Shown: positions 44,711 through 54,474, numbered from the stretch's first letter. The stretch: DNA of 64,000 bases from Candidatus Bilophila faecipullorum (GCA_944326695.1 CALVEZ010000008.1:1-64000); one strand, 5' to 3'. The notes: generated by a model from the letters alone, not told the origin. Translations and numbers: made by a program.

Positions 44711-44848
44711 CGTCTGTTCCCTCGGGTGGGGTCTGAGCCGCTGACGGCTGGACGCGGGCTGACGTCCGCGCCCCTCGGACGAGGCCTCATCACCACCGCC
44801 GATTTCCTCAGCGGCCAGCTGACGTCCCCGCCCACCGGACGAGGCCGC
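44705..44848 (+). repeat. Three degenerate 55-60-base direct repeats after murJ
   Basis: GCTGACGTCCGCGCCCCTCG at 44759 and GCTGACGTCCCCGCCCACCG at 44819 are exactly 60 bases apart, each followed by GACGAGGCC. A weaker copy, TCTGACGTCTGTTCC, begins at 44705. No coding function is seen between 44711 and 45082. Confidence 0.6.
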
Positions 44849-45082
44849 GGGACAGCCGGACGAAATCCCGATCTTTGACATGCGTCCCCATCGGAGGAGG
44901 TTCCCGCAGCCGGTCGATGCGGCGGGATTTTCCCGGCCTATACGGCCCCGGACGCAAGGAAGCCCAAGCCTCCGCCGACATGAAAAACGCCGTTTTCCAT
45001 CTTTTCGGAAGGCCGCGCCCTGATGGAGCTTGCAAGGCGGCAGATGCGCCGCCCGTCAAAAAATTTCATCCCCTTAGAGCCC

Positions 45083-45111
45083 TTCACATTCCATGCCGCG
45101 CGTCCTATAGT
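45083..45111 (+). promoter_or_regulatory. Putative promoter of the LTA-synthase-type gene
   Basis: TTCACA (45083-45088), a 17-base spacer and TATAGT (45106-45111). The -10 ends six bases before the ATG. Confidence 0.5.
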
Positions 45112-45117
45112 GCCGCA

Positions 45118-47142
45118 ATGAAAAAAACGTTTCTTCCCCCGTTCTTCCGCACCCTGAGCCGCCTCTTCCTTGGCACGCTGCTGGTGCTCGTGCTGGCGCG
45201 GGGAGCCATGCTCTGGCTCCTCTGGCCGGAAATCGCCTCCAATCCGGCTTCCGACATTCTCAACGCGCTGTACATCGGTACCAAGTTCGACATCCGCATG
45301 GTCGTACTGGCGCTCATCCCCATCGCGCTCGTCCTCGGCATTCCGCCCCTTGAGCGGCGGCTGACGCGAAGCCGCCTTTTCCGGGGGGCGATGGGTGCCC
45401 TCTACGGTGCGGCCTTCGCCGTGGCCATGCTGGTCTATATCGTGGACTTCGGGTGGTTTTTCTATATGCGCACCCGCGTGGACGCCACCCTTTTCGACTT
45501 CGTGGGCGATCCGGCCATTTCCACGGAAATGGTCTGGGAAACGTATCCGGTTATCTGGATCGGGCTCGGGCTGGCTCTGATCACCACCCTCTACGTCCTT
45601 TTCGTAAGCCGCACGCTGGCCGCGCACGAGGCGACGCCTCCGCTCGGGCGGAAAGGGCGCGCCCTGTGGAGCGTGGGCACCTTCGTCTGCCTCTTCCTGC
45701 TCGGCTACGGGCAGATCAGCTCCAACTACTTCCCCCTGCGCTGGAGCAATGCCTTTTTCAGCGTGGACAAGAACATCTCCACGCTGGCCCTGAACCCCAT
45801 CCAGAACCTCTACGATACGGTCAAGGCCGCCCGGGGTACGCGCCCCGACATCAAGGCCACGCGGGAAAGCTACCCGCGCATTGCGGCCTGGCTGCGCGTG
45901 CCCGATCCCGACCCCCAAAAGCTCAACTTCGTGCGTCGCGTGCCCGGCACGGCAGCCAAGCAGGAAAAGCCGCTCAACATCGTGATCATCATCATGGAAT
46001 CCATGACGTGGCCGCGCACCTCCTTCTCCCCCAACCTCACGGGCATCCCCGAGGACACCACGCCCAATCTGACGGCGCTGGCCAAGGAGTCGCTCTACTA
46101 CCCGCTCTTCTTCGCGCCCACGCGCACCACCGCCCGCGCCATCTTCACCACCATGACCGGCATCCCGGACGTAAACCGCTCGGGCGGCACCAGCTCGCGC
46201 AACCAGTCGCTGGTGGATCAAAATCTGATGATGAACGAATTCAAGAACTACAGCAAATATTACATGATCGGCGGGAGCGCGAGCTGGGCCAATATCCGCG
46301 GCTTCATCTCGCACAACGTGGAAGGCCTGAATCTGATCGAGGAAGGTTACTGGAAAGCGCCCAACACGGACGTGTGGGGGCTCTCCGACCTTGATCTCTT
46401 CCGAGAATCCGTAGGCGTGCTCGACGACGCGCCCAAGCCTTTCGTGGCCGTCATCCAGACGGCGGGCTTCCACCGTCCCTACACCATCCCGGACGACAAC
46501 GCGGGCTTCAAGATCAAGGAGCCCTCCGAGGCGATCCTGAAAAACTACGGCTTCACCGGCGCGGACGAGTACAATTCGCTGCGCTTCTCCGACCACGCGC
46601 TCGGGGAATTCTTCCGGCTGGCGCGCAAGGAACTGTGGTTCGACAACACCGTCTTCGCCATCTTCGGGGATCATGGGCTCAACGATCCCTCCCTGAACAT
46701 GACGCCCGGCTATCTGGGCTGCCGCCTGCAAAGCAATCACACACCCATGCTCATTTACGCACCCGGGCTGATGGCTTCCGGCAGGCTCACCCCCGGCGTG
46801 GACCCGCGTCCCTGCGGGCAGCCTGACATCTTCCCTACGCTGGCTTCGCTGGCGGGCATCCCCTACCGCTACAACGCACTCGGCCGTAACCTCCTCGACC
46901 CCGATACCACACGCGACGAAATGCAGTTCCTCGGCGGCGACAGCGAAGAGACCGTCCGTCTTGTGGAAAACGGCTACTGCTATATCCGCGAGCACGGCGA
47001 ACACCTCTACAAACTCGACGCCCCGGTGCTGGAAGACCTGATTGAAACGGACCCCGAGCGCGCCGCGCACATGCGCCAGTACGCACAGGATTTCTATAAC
47101 GTCTCCAAATACCTGCTCTACAACAACAAGAAATTCGATTGA
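45118..47142 (+). CDS. LTA synthase/MdoB-type sulfatase-fold transferase
   Basis: A 674-residue inner-membrane protein. Five N-terminal helices within the first 220 residues precede a periplasmic sulfatase-fold domain. Catalytic-site segments are IIIMESMTW (metal Glu), APTRTTARAIFTTMTG (nucleophile Thr) and FAIFGDHGLND (metal Asp-His). Relatives transfer phosphoglycerol or phosphoethanolamine groups to glycans, teichoic acids or lipid A. In a Gram-negative, periplasmic glucan or envelope glycan decoration is most likely, but the acceptor is unknown. Start ATG 45118 lacks a Shine-Dalgarno and follows TATAGTGCCGCA, suggesting a leaderless transcript; an in-frame extension upstream has no start support. 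Confidence 0.85.
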   Translation: MKKTFLPPFFRTLSRLFLGTLLVLVLARGAMLWLLWPEIASNPASDILNALYIGTKFDIRMVVLALIPIALVLGIPPLERRLTRSRLFRGAMGALYGAAFAVAMLVYIVDFGWFFYMRTRVDATLFDFVGDPAISTEMVWETYPVIWIGLGLALITTLYVLFVSRTLAAHEATPPLGRKGRALWSVGTFVCLFLLGYGQISSNYFPLRWSNAFFSVDKNISTLALNPIQNLYDTVKAARGTRPDIKATRESYPRIAAWLRVPDPDPQKLNFVRRVPGTAAKQEKPLNIVIIIMESMTWPRTSFSPNLTGIPEDTTPNLTALAKESLYYPLFFAPTRTTARAIFTTMTGIPDVNRSGGTSSRNQSLVDQNLMMNEFKNYSKYYMIGGSASWANIRGFISHNVEGLNLIEEGYWKAPNTDVWGLSDLDLFRESVGVLDDAPKPFVAVIQTAGFHRPYTIPDDNAGFKIKEPSEAILKNYGFTGADEYNSLRFSDHALGEFFRLARKELWFDNTVFAIFGDHGLNDPSLNMTPGYLGCRLQSNHTPMLIYAPGLMASGRLTPGVDPRPCGQPDIFPTLASLAGIPYRYNALGRNLLDPDTTRDEMQFLGGDSEETVRLVENGYCYIREHGEHLYKLDAPVLEDLIETDPERAAHMRQYAQDFYNVSKYLLYNNKKFD

Positions 47143-47205
47143 TCGGAAGCGGGCCCCGGATCGCGGCGGGCCCTCCCGCTCCCCCGCTTGCCCGTTCTTC
47201 CTACA

Positions 47206-47237
47206 AAGCCGGCGTTTCCCTTGACGTCGGCTTTTTT
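47206..47237 (+). terminator. Terminator of the LTA-synthase-type gene
   Basis: AAGCCGGCG (47206-47214) pairs with CGTCGGCTT (47225-47233, one G-T), followed by TTTT. Confidence 0.75.
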
Positions 47238-47385
47238 GCGCCTTTCGATGTGCACGGGCCGCCGTGCATCCTGCAAGGTGCGGCCAAGGAAAACGCCCGC
47301 CCGCTCAACCTCCCGGAAACGAAAAAAGCCATCAACACATTGAAAATACAAAAACAAGTAAAACGAAAAACACCACTCCGACCAC

Positions 47386-47400
47386 TGGCACGCTTCATGC
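47386..47400 (+). promoter_or_regulatory. Sigma-54-type promoter
   Basis: TGGCACG, CTTC, ATGC: an exact GG-N10-GC arrangement with an almost full match to the TGGCACG-N4-TTGC consensus. It is 80 bases before the next gene, in an otherwise A-rich stretch (47330-47370) that could hold activator contacts. Confidence 0.6.
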
Positions 47401-47479
47401 TTTTCTGCGGGAACCACGCACCGCGCCGTGCCGCCTGCGGGCGGTCCCGCGCGGAAACCGAAATCCATGAGGTCTCACT

Positions 47480-48241
47480 ATGGTCCATCGATACGGAACA
47501 TCCCTGCTTCACGGCCCTGCCGCGTGCGGCCAGAACCTTCCCGCTGCGGCGGCGCTGATTCCCGGGCTTCCGTCGGAAGGCTGGAAGCGGAAAGAAAGCA
47601 ATCTGAAAGCGTTCCGCACGGCCTGTTCCCGGAACCTTTCCGGGGCCGCCCGCCGCTTGGACGCCCTCTTGCGCGGCCTGGGCGCGCTCGACGGAAAGGC
47701 CCCTTCCGCGGAGGCATATAGGCCCGAAGCAACGGCACGCCATCTTGTGGACACGCGCTCCCTCCCGGAAAAGGGAGCCCTCCTGCACTTTCAGGCCGGG
47801 GACGGCGGCTTTCTGGAAGGCTTTCACGCCCTGAGGCCGCAATGGGAGCTGTCGGCCATCGAATCCGGGGCGGACTTCATGAAGCTGCTGGACAAGGAAT
47901 TTCTGACTGCGGCCTGCAATGCGGGGTACCGCGATGCGGACCTCTCCCGTGCCTTCGACGTCATCGTCGTCACCAAGCCGCTCGATACGGTGGACAAACC
48001 CCTTGAGGCCCTGCGCTGGCTGTGCCGCCGCCTCGCGGAGGGCGGAACCTTCTATTGCCACCAGCCTCCCTGCATCCGCTCGGGCTTCAGCCTGTGCGGG
48101 GCGGCGCACGGCATGAAGCTGCGCATCGCCAACCTCGTCACACTCTGCCAGGCCGCAGGACTTTCCATAGAATATCTGGATACGCAGGACGAGGCCATCC
48201 GCCTTTGCGCCCTCAAAACCGTCTCCTCCCGAGAGCGCTGA
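47480..48241 (+). CDS. Methyltransferase-like protein of unknown substrate
   Basis: A 253-residue soluble protein. From about residue 95 it has a Rossmann-type pattern resembling class I SAM methyltransferases: GALLHFQAGDGGFLEGF (motif I-like but not canonical GxGxG), then LSAIESG, then AFDVIVVTKPLDTVDKPLEA (motif IV-like) and LCRRLAEGGTFYCHQP (motif VI-like). Residues 1-90 have no recognised domain. GAGGT precedes the ATG. A sigma-54-type promoter lies upstream. Function cannot be assigned, and catalytic competence is uncertain. Confidence 0.6.
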   Translation: MVHRYGTSLLHGPAACGQNLPAAAALIPGLPSEGWKRKESNLKAFRTACSRNLSGAARRLDALLRGLGALDGKAPSAEAYRPEATARHLVDTRSLPEKGALLHFQAGDGGFLEGFHALRPQWELSAIESGADFMKLLDKEFLTAACNAGYRDADLSRAFDVIVVTKPLDTVDKPLEALRWLCRRLAEGGTFYCHQPPCIRSGFSLCGAAHGMKLRIANLVTLCQAAGLSIEYLDTQDEAIRLCALKTVSSRER

Positions 48242-48450
48242 GGTCCCTCTCCCATGCGGGCCCAACGGCCCGGATGGGCAAAGCGCGATATGTTCATCGC
48301 GCCGGTTCCCTCAGCGCGGGCGCGGCAGCCCCTCTCTCCGCCCGCCGCGCCCCAAACGGCTCCTTTCCCCGGCTGACGCCTTGCCGGGAAAGGAGGCCGC
48401 CTTTACGCAGGGACATCCATAAAAAGGCGGGAAAAGAGGATTGGGGGGGC

Positions 48451-48479
48451 TGGACCTCCTTCGACCTCACGGCTATACA
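48451..48479 (+). promoter_or_regulatory. Weak candidate ilvB promoter
   Basis: TGGACC (48451-48456), a 17-base spacer and TATACA (48474-48479). A small stem AGGGACG/CGTCCCT (48482-48488 with 48505-48511) follows just before the ribosome binding site. Confidence 0.35.
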
Positions 48480-48527
48480 CAAGGGACGGCGTTTCTTTTC
48501 ACCTCGTCCCTAACGGAGTGTCCTTCC

Positions 48528-50222
48528 ATGCAGTTGAACGGTGCCAGAATTCTCATCGAGTGCCTGATCCGCGAAGGCGTTGACCTCATCTTCGGATATC
48601 CGGGCGGTTCCGTCCTTGATATTTACGACGAATTGCCCCACTACGGCGATCAGCTACGACATGTTCTGGTACGGCACGAACAGGCCGCCGTCCACGCCGC
48701 CGACGGCTACGCCCGCGCCACGGGCAAGGTGGGCGTCTGCATGGCCACGTCGGGGCCCGGCGCGACCAACACCGTGACCGGCATCGCCACGGCCTATTGC
48801 GATTCCATCCCCCTCGTGATCTTCACGGGGCAGGTCCCCACCGGGCTCATCGGCAACGACGCCTTTCAGGAGGTGGACATCGCGGGCATCACCCGTCCCT
48901 GCACCAAGCACAACTATATGGTGAAGGACGTCAAGGAGCTGGCCAAGGTCATCCGCCAGGCCTTCTATCTGGCCCGTTCGGGGCGGCCCGGCCCGGTGCT
49001 CGTGGACCTGCCCAAAAACGTGCTTCAGGGTTCCGCCGAATTCGTGTGGCCGGATGACGTGAGCATGAGGAGCTACAACCCCACCTACCGCCCCAACTAC
49101 GCGCAGATACGCAAGGTGGTGGACGCGCTCTATAAGGCCGAACGCCCCCTGCTCTTTGGCGGCGGCGGCGTGATCATGTCCAACGCGAGCGAGGAATTCC
49201 GCCATCTCGCCGCCAGCCTGCACATCCCCGTCACCTGCTCGCTCATGGGGCTTGGGGCCTTCCCCGGCAACCATCCCCAGTGGCTCGGGATGCTCGGGAT
49301 GCACGGCACCTACGCGGCCAACAAAGCCGTCAGCAACGCCGACCTGCTGCTGGCCGTGGGCGTGCGCTTCGACGACCGCGTGACGGGCCGCCTTTCCTCC
49401 TTCGCGCCCAAGGCCACCATCGTGCACATCGACATCGACCCGACCTCCATCCACAAGAACGTCAACGTGCGCATCCCCGTGGTGGGCGACTGCCGCAACT
49501 CGCTGACGGCCATCCGCGAGCACCTCGACAACCGCGAGCCCCTGCCGTGGAAGGAGCGTTTCGCCCCGTGGCAGGCGCAGCTCGACGCCTGGAAAGAGGA
49601 GCAGCCGATCACCTGGACGCGCGACCCCGCCGTGATCAAGCCGCAGGACGTCATTGAAACCACCTACCGGATCACGGAAGGCAAGGCCATCCTGACCACG
49701 GAAGTGGGCCAGCATCAGATGTGGGCCGCGCAGCTCTATACCTTTACCGAGCCGCGTACCCTGCTCACCTCGGGCGGCCTCGGCACGATGGGCTACGGCT
49801 TCCCGGCGGCCATCGGCGCGCAGTTCGCCTATCCCCACAAGCTGGTCATCGACGTTTCCGGCGACGGCTCTTTCCAGATGAACCTGCAGGAGCTGATCAC
49901 CGCCGTGAGCAACAAGCTTCCCGTCAAGGTCCTCATCCTGAACAATTTCTATCTGGGTATGGTGCGCCAGTTGCAGCAGCTTTTCTACGGCGAACGCTGC
50001 AACGCCGTGGACATCGCGGATCAGCCGGACTTCGTGAAGCTGGCCGAAGCCTACGGCGCGGAAGGCTACCGCATCACCAGGCCGGAAGACCTGGAGCCGA
50101 CCCTGCGCGCCGCTTTCGCCAGCCCGAACACGGCCATCATCGACGTGCACGTGGAACGCACCGAAAACGTCTACCCGACCGTGCCCGCCGGGGCCTCGCT
50201 GGATGAAATGCTGCTCCTTTAG
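48528..50222 (+). CDS. ilvB: Acetolactate synthase, large subunit
   Basis: A 564-residue TPP enzyme that condenses pyruvate to acetolactate (or with 2-oxobutyrate) for Val/Leu/Ile synthesis. The activating Glu is in RHEQAAVHAADGYARATG, the FAD/TPP-binding regions follow (SGPGATNTVTGIATAY), and the metal motif is GDGSFQMNLQEL with the NN pair downstream. ATG 48528 has CGGAG upstream. No small subunit gene (ilvN) follows in this window, so the regulatory subunit must be elsewhere or absent. No branched-chain leader peptide was found in the 286-base upstream gap. Confidence 0.93.
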   Translation: MQLNGARILIECLIREGVDLIFGYPGGSVLDIYDELPHYGDQLRHVLVRHEQAAVHAADGYARATGKVGVCMATSGPGATNTVTGIATAYCDSIPLVIFTGQVPTGLIGNDAFQEVDIAGITRPCTKHNYMVKDVKELAKVIRQAFYLARSGRPGPVLVDLPKNVLQGSAEFVWPDDVSMRSYNPTYRPNYAQIRKVVDALYKAERPLLFGGGGVIMSNASEEFRHLAASLHIPVTCSLMGLGAFPGNHPQWLGMLGMHGTYAANKAVSNADLLLAVGVRFDDRVTGRLSSFAPKATIVHIDIDPTSIHKNVNVRIPVVGDCRNSLTAIREHLDNREPLPWKERFAPWQAQLDAWKEEQPITWTRDPAVIKPQDVIETTYRITEGKAILTTEVGQHQMWAAQLYTFTEPRTLLTSGGLGTMGYGFPAAIGAQFAYPHKLVIDVSGDGSFQMNLQELITAVSNKLPVKVLILNNFYLGMVRQLQQLFYGERCNAVDIADQPDFVKLAEAYGAEGYRITRPEDLEPTLRAAFASPNTAIIDVHVERTENVYPTVPAGASLDEMLLL

Positions 50223-50498
50223 GACAGCTCCCGTTCCCGCGCCGCCCGCCAAAAGCCGATTTTTTCCAAAGGGTAAGGAAAAAGGATGACCAGGGCGCGG
50301 CGGCGCGCCATGAGGATGTCCTTTTGCCATACACGGCAACCATTTGGAAAAACGGCCTTGGCGCGGGCGATGTAAGGCGATCCAGCCCCGCGAAAGAGGG
50401 AATCCACGGGAGCATGGACAAGGTGCCCTCCCGTACTTTACTGCCTCCGTGCTTTACGCTACGTTTACTATCCATTACCGCATTGAAAGGGGATTTTT

Positions 50499-51389
50499 AT
50501 GAGTACCGGACGTTTCCACGGCGCGTTTACCGCGCTGGTGACGCCGTTCAAGGACGGCAAAATCGATGAGGAAGCCTACCGCGAATTCATCGAGTGGCAG
50601 ATCGAACAGGGCATCGACGGCCTTGTGCCCTGCGGCACCACGGGCGAATCGGCCACGATGACCCACGATGAGCACGAAGCCGCCATCCGCATCTGCGTGG
50701 AGCAGGCCAACAAACGCGTCCCCGTCATCGCGGGCGCGGGCTCCAACAACACCCGGGAAGCCATCCCCCTGACCCAGTTCGCCAAAAAGGTGGGCGCGGA
50801 CGCCGCGCTGCACATCACGCCCTACTACAACAAGCCCACGCAGGAAGGCCTCTACCAGCACTTCAAGGCCATCTGCGACGAAGTGTCCCTGCCGATCATC
50901 CTCTACAACGTGCCCGGCCGCACCGGTTGCAACATGCTTCCCCCCACTGTCGCCCGCGTCGCCCGCGACATGCCCGACGTGGTCGGCATCAAGGAAGCCA
51001 CCGCCGATCTCGTGCACGTCTCCGATCTCGTGGAACAGTGCCCTGCCGGATTTCAGGTGCTTTCCGGCGACGACTTCACGGTCCTCCCCCACATCGCCGT
51101 GGGCGGCTGCGGCGTGATTTCCGTCACCGCCAACATCGCGCCCGCGAAAATGGCCGCCCTGTGCAAGGCCACCCTCGCCGGGGACATGGAAGAGGCGAGA
51201 CGCCTGCACTTCGAGCTCATGCCCCTCAACCGGGCCATGTTCATGGAAACCAACCCCATTCCGGTCAAAACCGCCGTGTGCATGATGCGGGGCCTTCCCC
51301 TCGAATTCCGCCTGCCCATGGTGCCGCTCATGCCCGCCAATCAGGAAAAGCTGGTCCAGATACTCAAAGACTGCGGCCTGCTCCATTAA
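50499..51389 (+). CDS. dapA: 4-hydroxy-tetrahydrodipicolinate synthase
   Basis: A 296-residue TIM-barrel enzyme that condenses pyruvate with aspartate semialdehyde, the first step to diaminopimelate and lysine. The catalytic Tyr is in [11 protein letters not shown], the Schiff-base Lys in VVGIKEAT, and the substrate loop is [17 protein letters not shown] precedes the ATG. The 276-base gap from ilvB shows no recognised regulatory element. Aspartate semialdehyde is also the expected substrate for the aromatic entry enzyme at 62330. Confidence 0.96.
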   Translation: MSTGRFHGAFTALVTPFKDGKIDEEAYREFIEWQIEQGIDGLVPCGTTGESATMTHDEHEAAIRICVEQANKRVPVIAGAGSNNTREAIPLTQFAKKVGADAALHITPYYNKPTQEGLYQHFKAICDEVSLPIILYNVPGRTGCNMLPPTVARVARDMPDVVGIKEATADLVHVSDLVEQCPAGFQVLSGDDFTVLPHIAVGGCGVISVTANIAPAKMAALCKATLAGDMEEARRLHFELMPLNRAMFMETNPIPVKTAVCMMRGLPLEFRLPMVPLMPANQEKLVQILKDCGLLH

Positions 51390-51475
51390 TGCAAGCGTAC
51401 GCAAGCGCCACGGCCTCCCCGGAGTCCGTGGCGTTTTGCGTTTGCGCCCATCCATAACAACGCCAAGGAGTTTTC

Positions 51476-51868
51476 ATGGAATCGTCACTTGCCTTTACGC
51501 CGGACTTCAGCAAATCTGGAGGCCTCATCGCCGCCGTGGCGCAGGATGCCCAGACCCTCGACGTGCTCATGCTGGCGTGGATGAACCCCGAAGCGTGGGA
51601 AAAAACCCTTGAAACCGGCGAGGCCCACTATTACAGCCGCAGCCGCAAGTGCCTGTGGCACAAGGGCGGCACGTCCGGGCACGTGCAGAAGGTCAAGTCC
51701 ATCCGGCTCGACTGCGACGGCGACGCGGTCGTCCTGCTCATCGAGCAGGTGGGCGGCGCGGCCTGTCATGAAGGCTACCGGAGCTGCTTTTCCCGCGAAC
51801 TTTGCAACGGCACCGTAAGCCGCTGTTCCGAACTCGTTTTCGACCCCAAAGAGGTGTACAATGGCTAA
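51476..51868 (+). CDS. hisI: Phosphoribosyl-AMP cyclohydrolase
   Basis: A 130-residue zinc enzyme of histidine synthesis without the HisE domain found in fused forms. Characteristic segments are [29 protein letters not shown] and the metal-binding LDCDGD, with CHEGYRSCF later. AAGGAG precedes the ATG. It overlaps hisG by 8 bases, so the two are translationally coupled. Confidence 0.96.
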   Translation: MESSLAFTPDFSKSGGLIAAVAQDAQTLDVLMLAWMNPEAWEKTLETGEAHYYSRSRKCLWHKGGTSGHVQKVKSIRLDCDGDAVVLLIEQVGGAACHEGYRSCFSRELCNGTVSRCSELVFDPKEVYNG

Positions 51869-52739
51869 TCCCCTGCTCAAGCTCGGCCTGCCCAAGGGCT
51901 CTCTGGAAGATGCGACCATCGATCTCTTCGACCGCGCCGGCTGGAAAGTCCGCAAACATCCCCGCAACTACTTCCCGGACATCAACGATCCCGAGATCAC
52001 GGCCAAGCTGTGCCGCGTGCAGGAGATTCCCCTCTACATTCAGGACGGCGTCCTCGATCTCGGGCTGACCGGCAAGGACTGGGTGCAGGAAACCGGGGCC
52101 GACGTGGTGGTCGTGTCCGATCTCATCTACTCCAAGGTGTCCAACAAGCCCGCCCGCTGGGTACTGGCCGTGGCCGAGGATTCCCCCTACCGCAAGCCCG
52201 AGGACCTCGCCGGAAAGCGCATCGCCACCGAGCTCATGGGCGTGTGCACGGCCTATTTCAAGGAGCGCGGCATTCCCGTCAACATCAACTACTCGTGGGG
52301 CGCGACCGAGGCCAAGGTCGTGGAGGGCCTCGCCGACGCCATCGTCGAGGTGACGGAGACGGAAACGACCATCCGCGCCCACAACCTGCGCGTCATCGAT
52401 GAAGTGCTGGTGACGAATACCGTGCTCATCGCCAACGCCGCGGCCATGCAGGACCCCGCCAAACGCCGCAAGATCGACCAGATCAACCTCCTCCTGCAAG
52501 GCGCGCTGCGGGCCGAGTCGCTCGTCTGCCTCAAGATGAACGCCCCCGCCGCCAAGCTCGACGCCATCCTCGCCCTGCTGCCCTCGCTGAACTCCCCCAC
52601 GGTCGCCCCGCTCCAGAACGGCGAGTGGCTCTCGCTCGAAACCGTGGTCAGCACGGGGATCGTCCGCGATCTCATCCCCCAACTCCGCGAGGCCGGGGCC
52701 GAGGGCATCCTCGAATACGCCCTGAACAAGGTTATTTAA
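51861..52739 (+). CDS. hisG: ATP phosphoribosyltransferase, long form
   Basis: Catalyses the first committed step of histidine synthesis (ATP + PRPP). The 292-residue length and a C-terminal domain from about 215 (histidine-feedback ACT-like) identify the long, HisZ-independent form. LGLPKGSLE begins the catalytic fold, and the PRPP-binding region includes [13 protein letters not shown]. It overlaps hisI and is followed by repeat B4 with a terminator. Confidence 0.95.
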   Translation: MANPLLKLGLPKGSLEDATIDLFDRAGWKVRKHPRNYFPDINDPEITAKLCRVQEIPLYIQDGVLDLGLTGKDWVQETGADVVVVSDLIYSKVSNKPARWVLAVAEDSPYRKPEDLAGKRIATELMGVCTAYFKERGIPVNINYSWGATEAKVVEGLADAIVEVTETETTIRAHNLRVIDEVLVTNTVLIANAAAMQDPAKRRKIDQINLLLQGALRAESLVCLKMNAPAAKLDAILALLPSLNSPTVAPLQNGEWLSLETVVSTGIVRDLIPQLREAGAEGILEYALNKVI

Positions 52740-52751
52740 AGAAGGAAAGGC

Positions 52752-52853
52752 ATGCCTCCGGCGGCTGGGGGGCATGATGCCCCCCAGCCCCCCTCAAGGC
52801 GAAAAGGAAGGGTTCCGTCTCCGGCTTGCGCCGAAGACGGAACCCTTCCTTTT
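52752..52853 (+). repeat. Repeat family B copy B4 with terminator module, after hisG
   Basis: GCCTCCGGCGGC, the palindrome CTGGGGGGCATGATGCCCCC (last bases continue to 52787), then the second-module stem. The centre changed from AATGATT to CATGATG relative to other copies, a paired change that preserves the stem. Confidence 0.8.
52804..52851 (+). terminator. hisG terminator (module 2 of repeat B4)
   Basis: A 17-bp stem (52804-52820 with 52835-52851) followed by TTTT. Homologous in sequence to the rpoC terminator at 41011. Confidence 0.8.
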
Positions 52854-53016
52854 CGCCCCGATGCCGTCAGGCGTATCTTTTTCAGAGGTTCCCGGCTGTC
52901 TGCCATGTTTTAAAAAATCGATCTATCCCAACCAATTCAGCAGGTAAAACAAAAACTCGGCCCCCCGCCTTTCTCCTGCCGTCTCCCCGCCTTCACTCCG
53001 TCTCCCGCCGGAACGA

Positions 53017-53127
53017 ACTCCCGTCGCGCAACCTCCCCACCAGTCGAACGTCTTTGAAGAGGATGGGGGAGGTTTGGAGGGGGAAGGAGAAACTTTCTCC
53101 AGAAAGTTTCTCCTTCCCCCTCCAATC
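53017..53127 (+). repeat. Repeat family A copy A8, before rlmH 3' end
   Basis: Box CCTCCCCACCAGTCGAA (53032-53048), TCTTTGAAGAGG, GGGGGAGGTTT and a perfect 23-bp stem (53076-53098 with 53101-53123), loop CC. Confidence 0.9.
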
Positions 53128-53148
53128 TTTCCTCAATCTCCCCTCTTT

Positions 53149-53622
53149 CTAATGATGATACGGCAACCCGCGCGTGAGGGACTCGGCGCGGTAGAGCTGT
53201 TCGAGAAGGACGACGCGGGCGAGTTCGTGCGTCATGGTGAGGGGGCCGAGGGCGACGAGATGGCGGGCGGCCCCTTTGACGGCATCATCGAGCCCGAAGG
53301 CTCCGCCGATGATGAAGCAGGGGCGACGGCTCGCGTTCTCGGAAAGCTGTTCGAGAAAAGCGGAGAATTGCCGGGAGGTAAAGGTCTTTCCGCGCTCGTC
53401 GAGAACGACGGGAATGTCGGCGGGCGTCAGGGCTGAGAGAATCCCCTTGCCTTCCACGGCATTACGGTCAACAATGGGCAAAGCGGGATCGCCGTCCTTC
53501 ACAATGGTTTCGGTGAACGCCCGCCAGCGGACGAGCCGCTCGACGTAGTGATCGGCGGCGGCCTTCCAGAAGGGCGTCCGCAAACGTCCGACGGCAACGA
53601 TTCGTAAGGGCTTTACAGTCAT
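53149..53622 (-). CDS. rlmH: 23S rRNA pseudouridine-1915 N3-methyltransferase
   Basis: A 157-residue SPOUT-class methyltransferase acting on helix 69 of 70S ribosomes. The knot motifs are IGGAFGLDDAV and the C-terminal LTMTHELARVVLLEQLYRA, with the family's basic C-terminal YHH. ATG 53622 was chosen because an upstream extension lacks support and this length matches the family (about 155). Only a weak AAGG precedes it. Confidence 0.93.
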   Translation of the reverse strand: MTVKPLRIVAVGRLRTPFWKAAADHYVERLVRWRAFTETIVKDGDPALPIVDRNAVEGKGILSALTPADIPVVLDERGKTFTSRQFSAFLEQLSENASRRPCFIIGGAFGLDDAVKGAARHLVALGPLTMTHELARVVLLEQLYRAESLTRGLPYHH

Positions 53623-53722
53623 AACGGCCTTGATTCGGAAAACGGCGCGCTCCGGCGCACGGACGACAAGCTCTGACAAGAAGAGCCTTCACCTAACACC
53701 GGCAGGTCGAGGAGGCAAGCAT

Positions 53723-54370
53723 ATGGCTCTTTCCCAAACGCGCGGCGTGAACGCCCCGCCCTTCGTCAGCCTGAAACGGGCGGCGGAACTCATGCTGGAC
53801 GGCCACCCCGTCATTTTTCCCACCGAAACCTTTTTCGCCCTCGGAAGCCGCGCCCTCGACGCCGACGCCACGGCGCGCGTCTACCGGGCGAAACACCGTT
53901 CTACGGTCCGTCCCCTGCCCCTGATCCTCGGCAACTGGGAACAGCTCGACATGGTCGCCAAGGTTCCCGACGAGCTTATGCCCTTGCTCAAGCGCTTCTG
54001 GCCCGGACCGCTTTCGGTCATTTTCCCGGCGCGCCTGCGTGTGCCGGACATCCTCACGGGCGGCACGGGCCGCGTGGCCGTGCGCCTTTCCTCCCACCCC
54101 GTGGCCCGCGCCCTCGCGCTGGCCGTGGGCGAACCCATCACGTCGAGCAGCGCCAACATCAGCGGCAATCCGGCGGTGGTCAGCGCGCGCCAGCTCGACA
54201 AGGAACTCATCGCCTCGGTCCGGGGCATCGTTGATGAGCCGCCCGTGCCCTCCGGCGGGCTGCCCTCCACCCTCATCGAGCGGATGGAGGACGGCAAACT
54301 CCGCATCCTGCGCGGCGGGGCCATCACGTCTGCGGAAATCGCCGAAGCGGGCTTCGACGTGGAAGAATAA
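53723..54370 (+). CDS. tsaC: Threonylcarbamoyl-AMP synthase
   Basis: A 215-residue YrdC/Sua5-fold enzyme that makes threonylcarbamoyl-AMP for tRNA t6A37. The N-terminal core includes FPTETFFALGSRALD, the KHR active-site pattern in YRAKHRSTVRPLPLIL and the SSSANISG nucleotide motif. Its length matches the single-domain YrdC type rather than the longer Sua5. GAGGAGG precedes ATG 53723. Divergent from rlmH. Confidence 0.9.
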   Translation: MALSQTRGVNAPPFVSLKRAAELMLDGHPVIFPTETFFALGSRALDADATARVYRAKHRSTVRPLPLILGNWEQLDMVAKVPDELMPLLKRFWPGPLSVIFPARLRVPDILTGGTGRVAVRLSSHPVARALALAVGEPITSSSANISGNPAVVSARQLDKELIASVRGIVDEPPVPSGGLPSTLIERMEDGKLRILRGGAITSAEIAEAGFDVEE

Positions 54371-54425
54371 AGATGGAAGCGTACGCGGTTTCAGGCTGAG
54401 ACCGCTCTCCCAAAACGAGAGAAAG

Positions 54426-54474
54426 AAAAGCGGTTCCGCAACCGACAGCGTCGGGTTGCGGAACCGCTTTTTTT
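54426..54474. terminator. Terminator between tsaC and rimO
   Basis: An 18-bp perfect stem (54426-54443 with 54454-54471) followed by T-run on the plus strand and A-run on the other side, serving converging genes. Confidence 0.9.

Noticed and set aside
48242..48527. Branched-chain leader peptide before ilvB
   Set aside because: The short frames here, such as the one from the ATG at 48254, have few Leu, Val or Ile codons, and no terminator/antiterminator pair was found.
50223..50498. Lysine riboswitch before dapA
   Set aside because: None of the conserved lysine-aptamer segments could be recognised in the gap.
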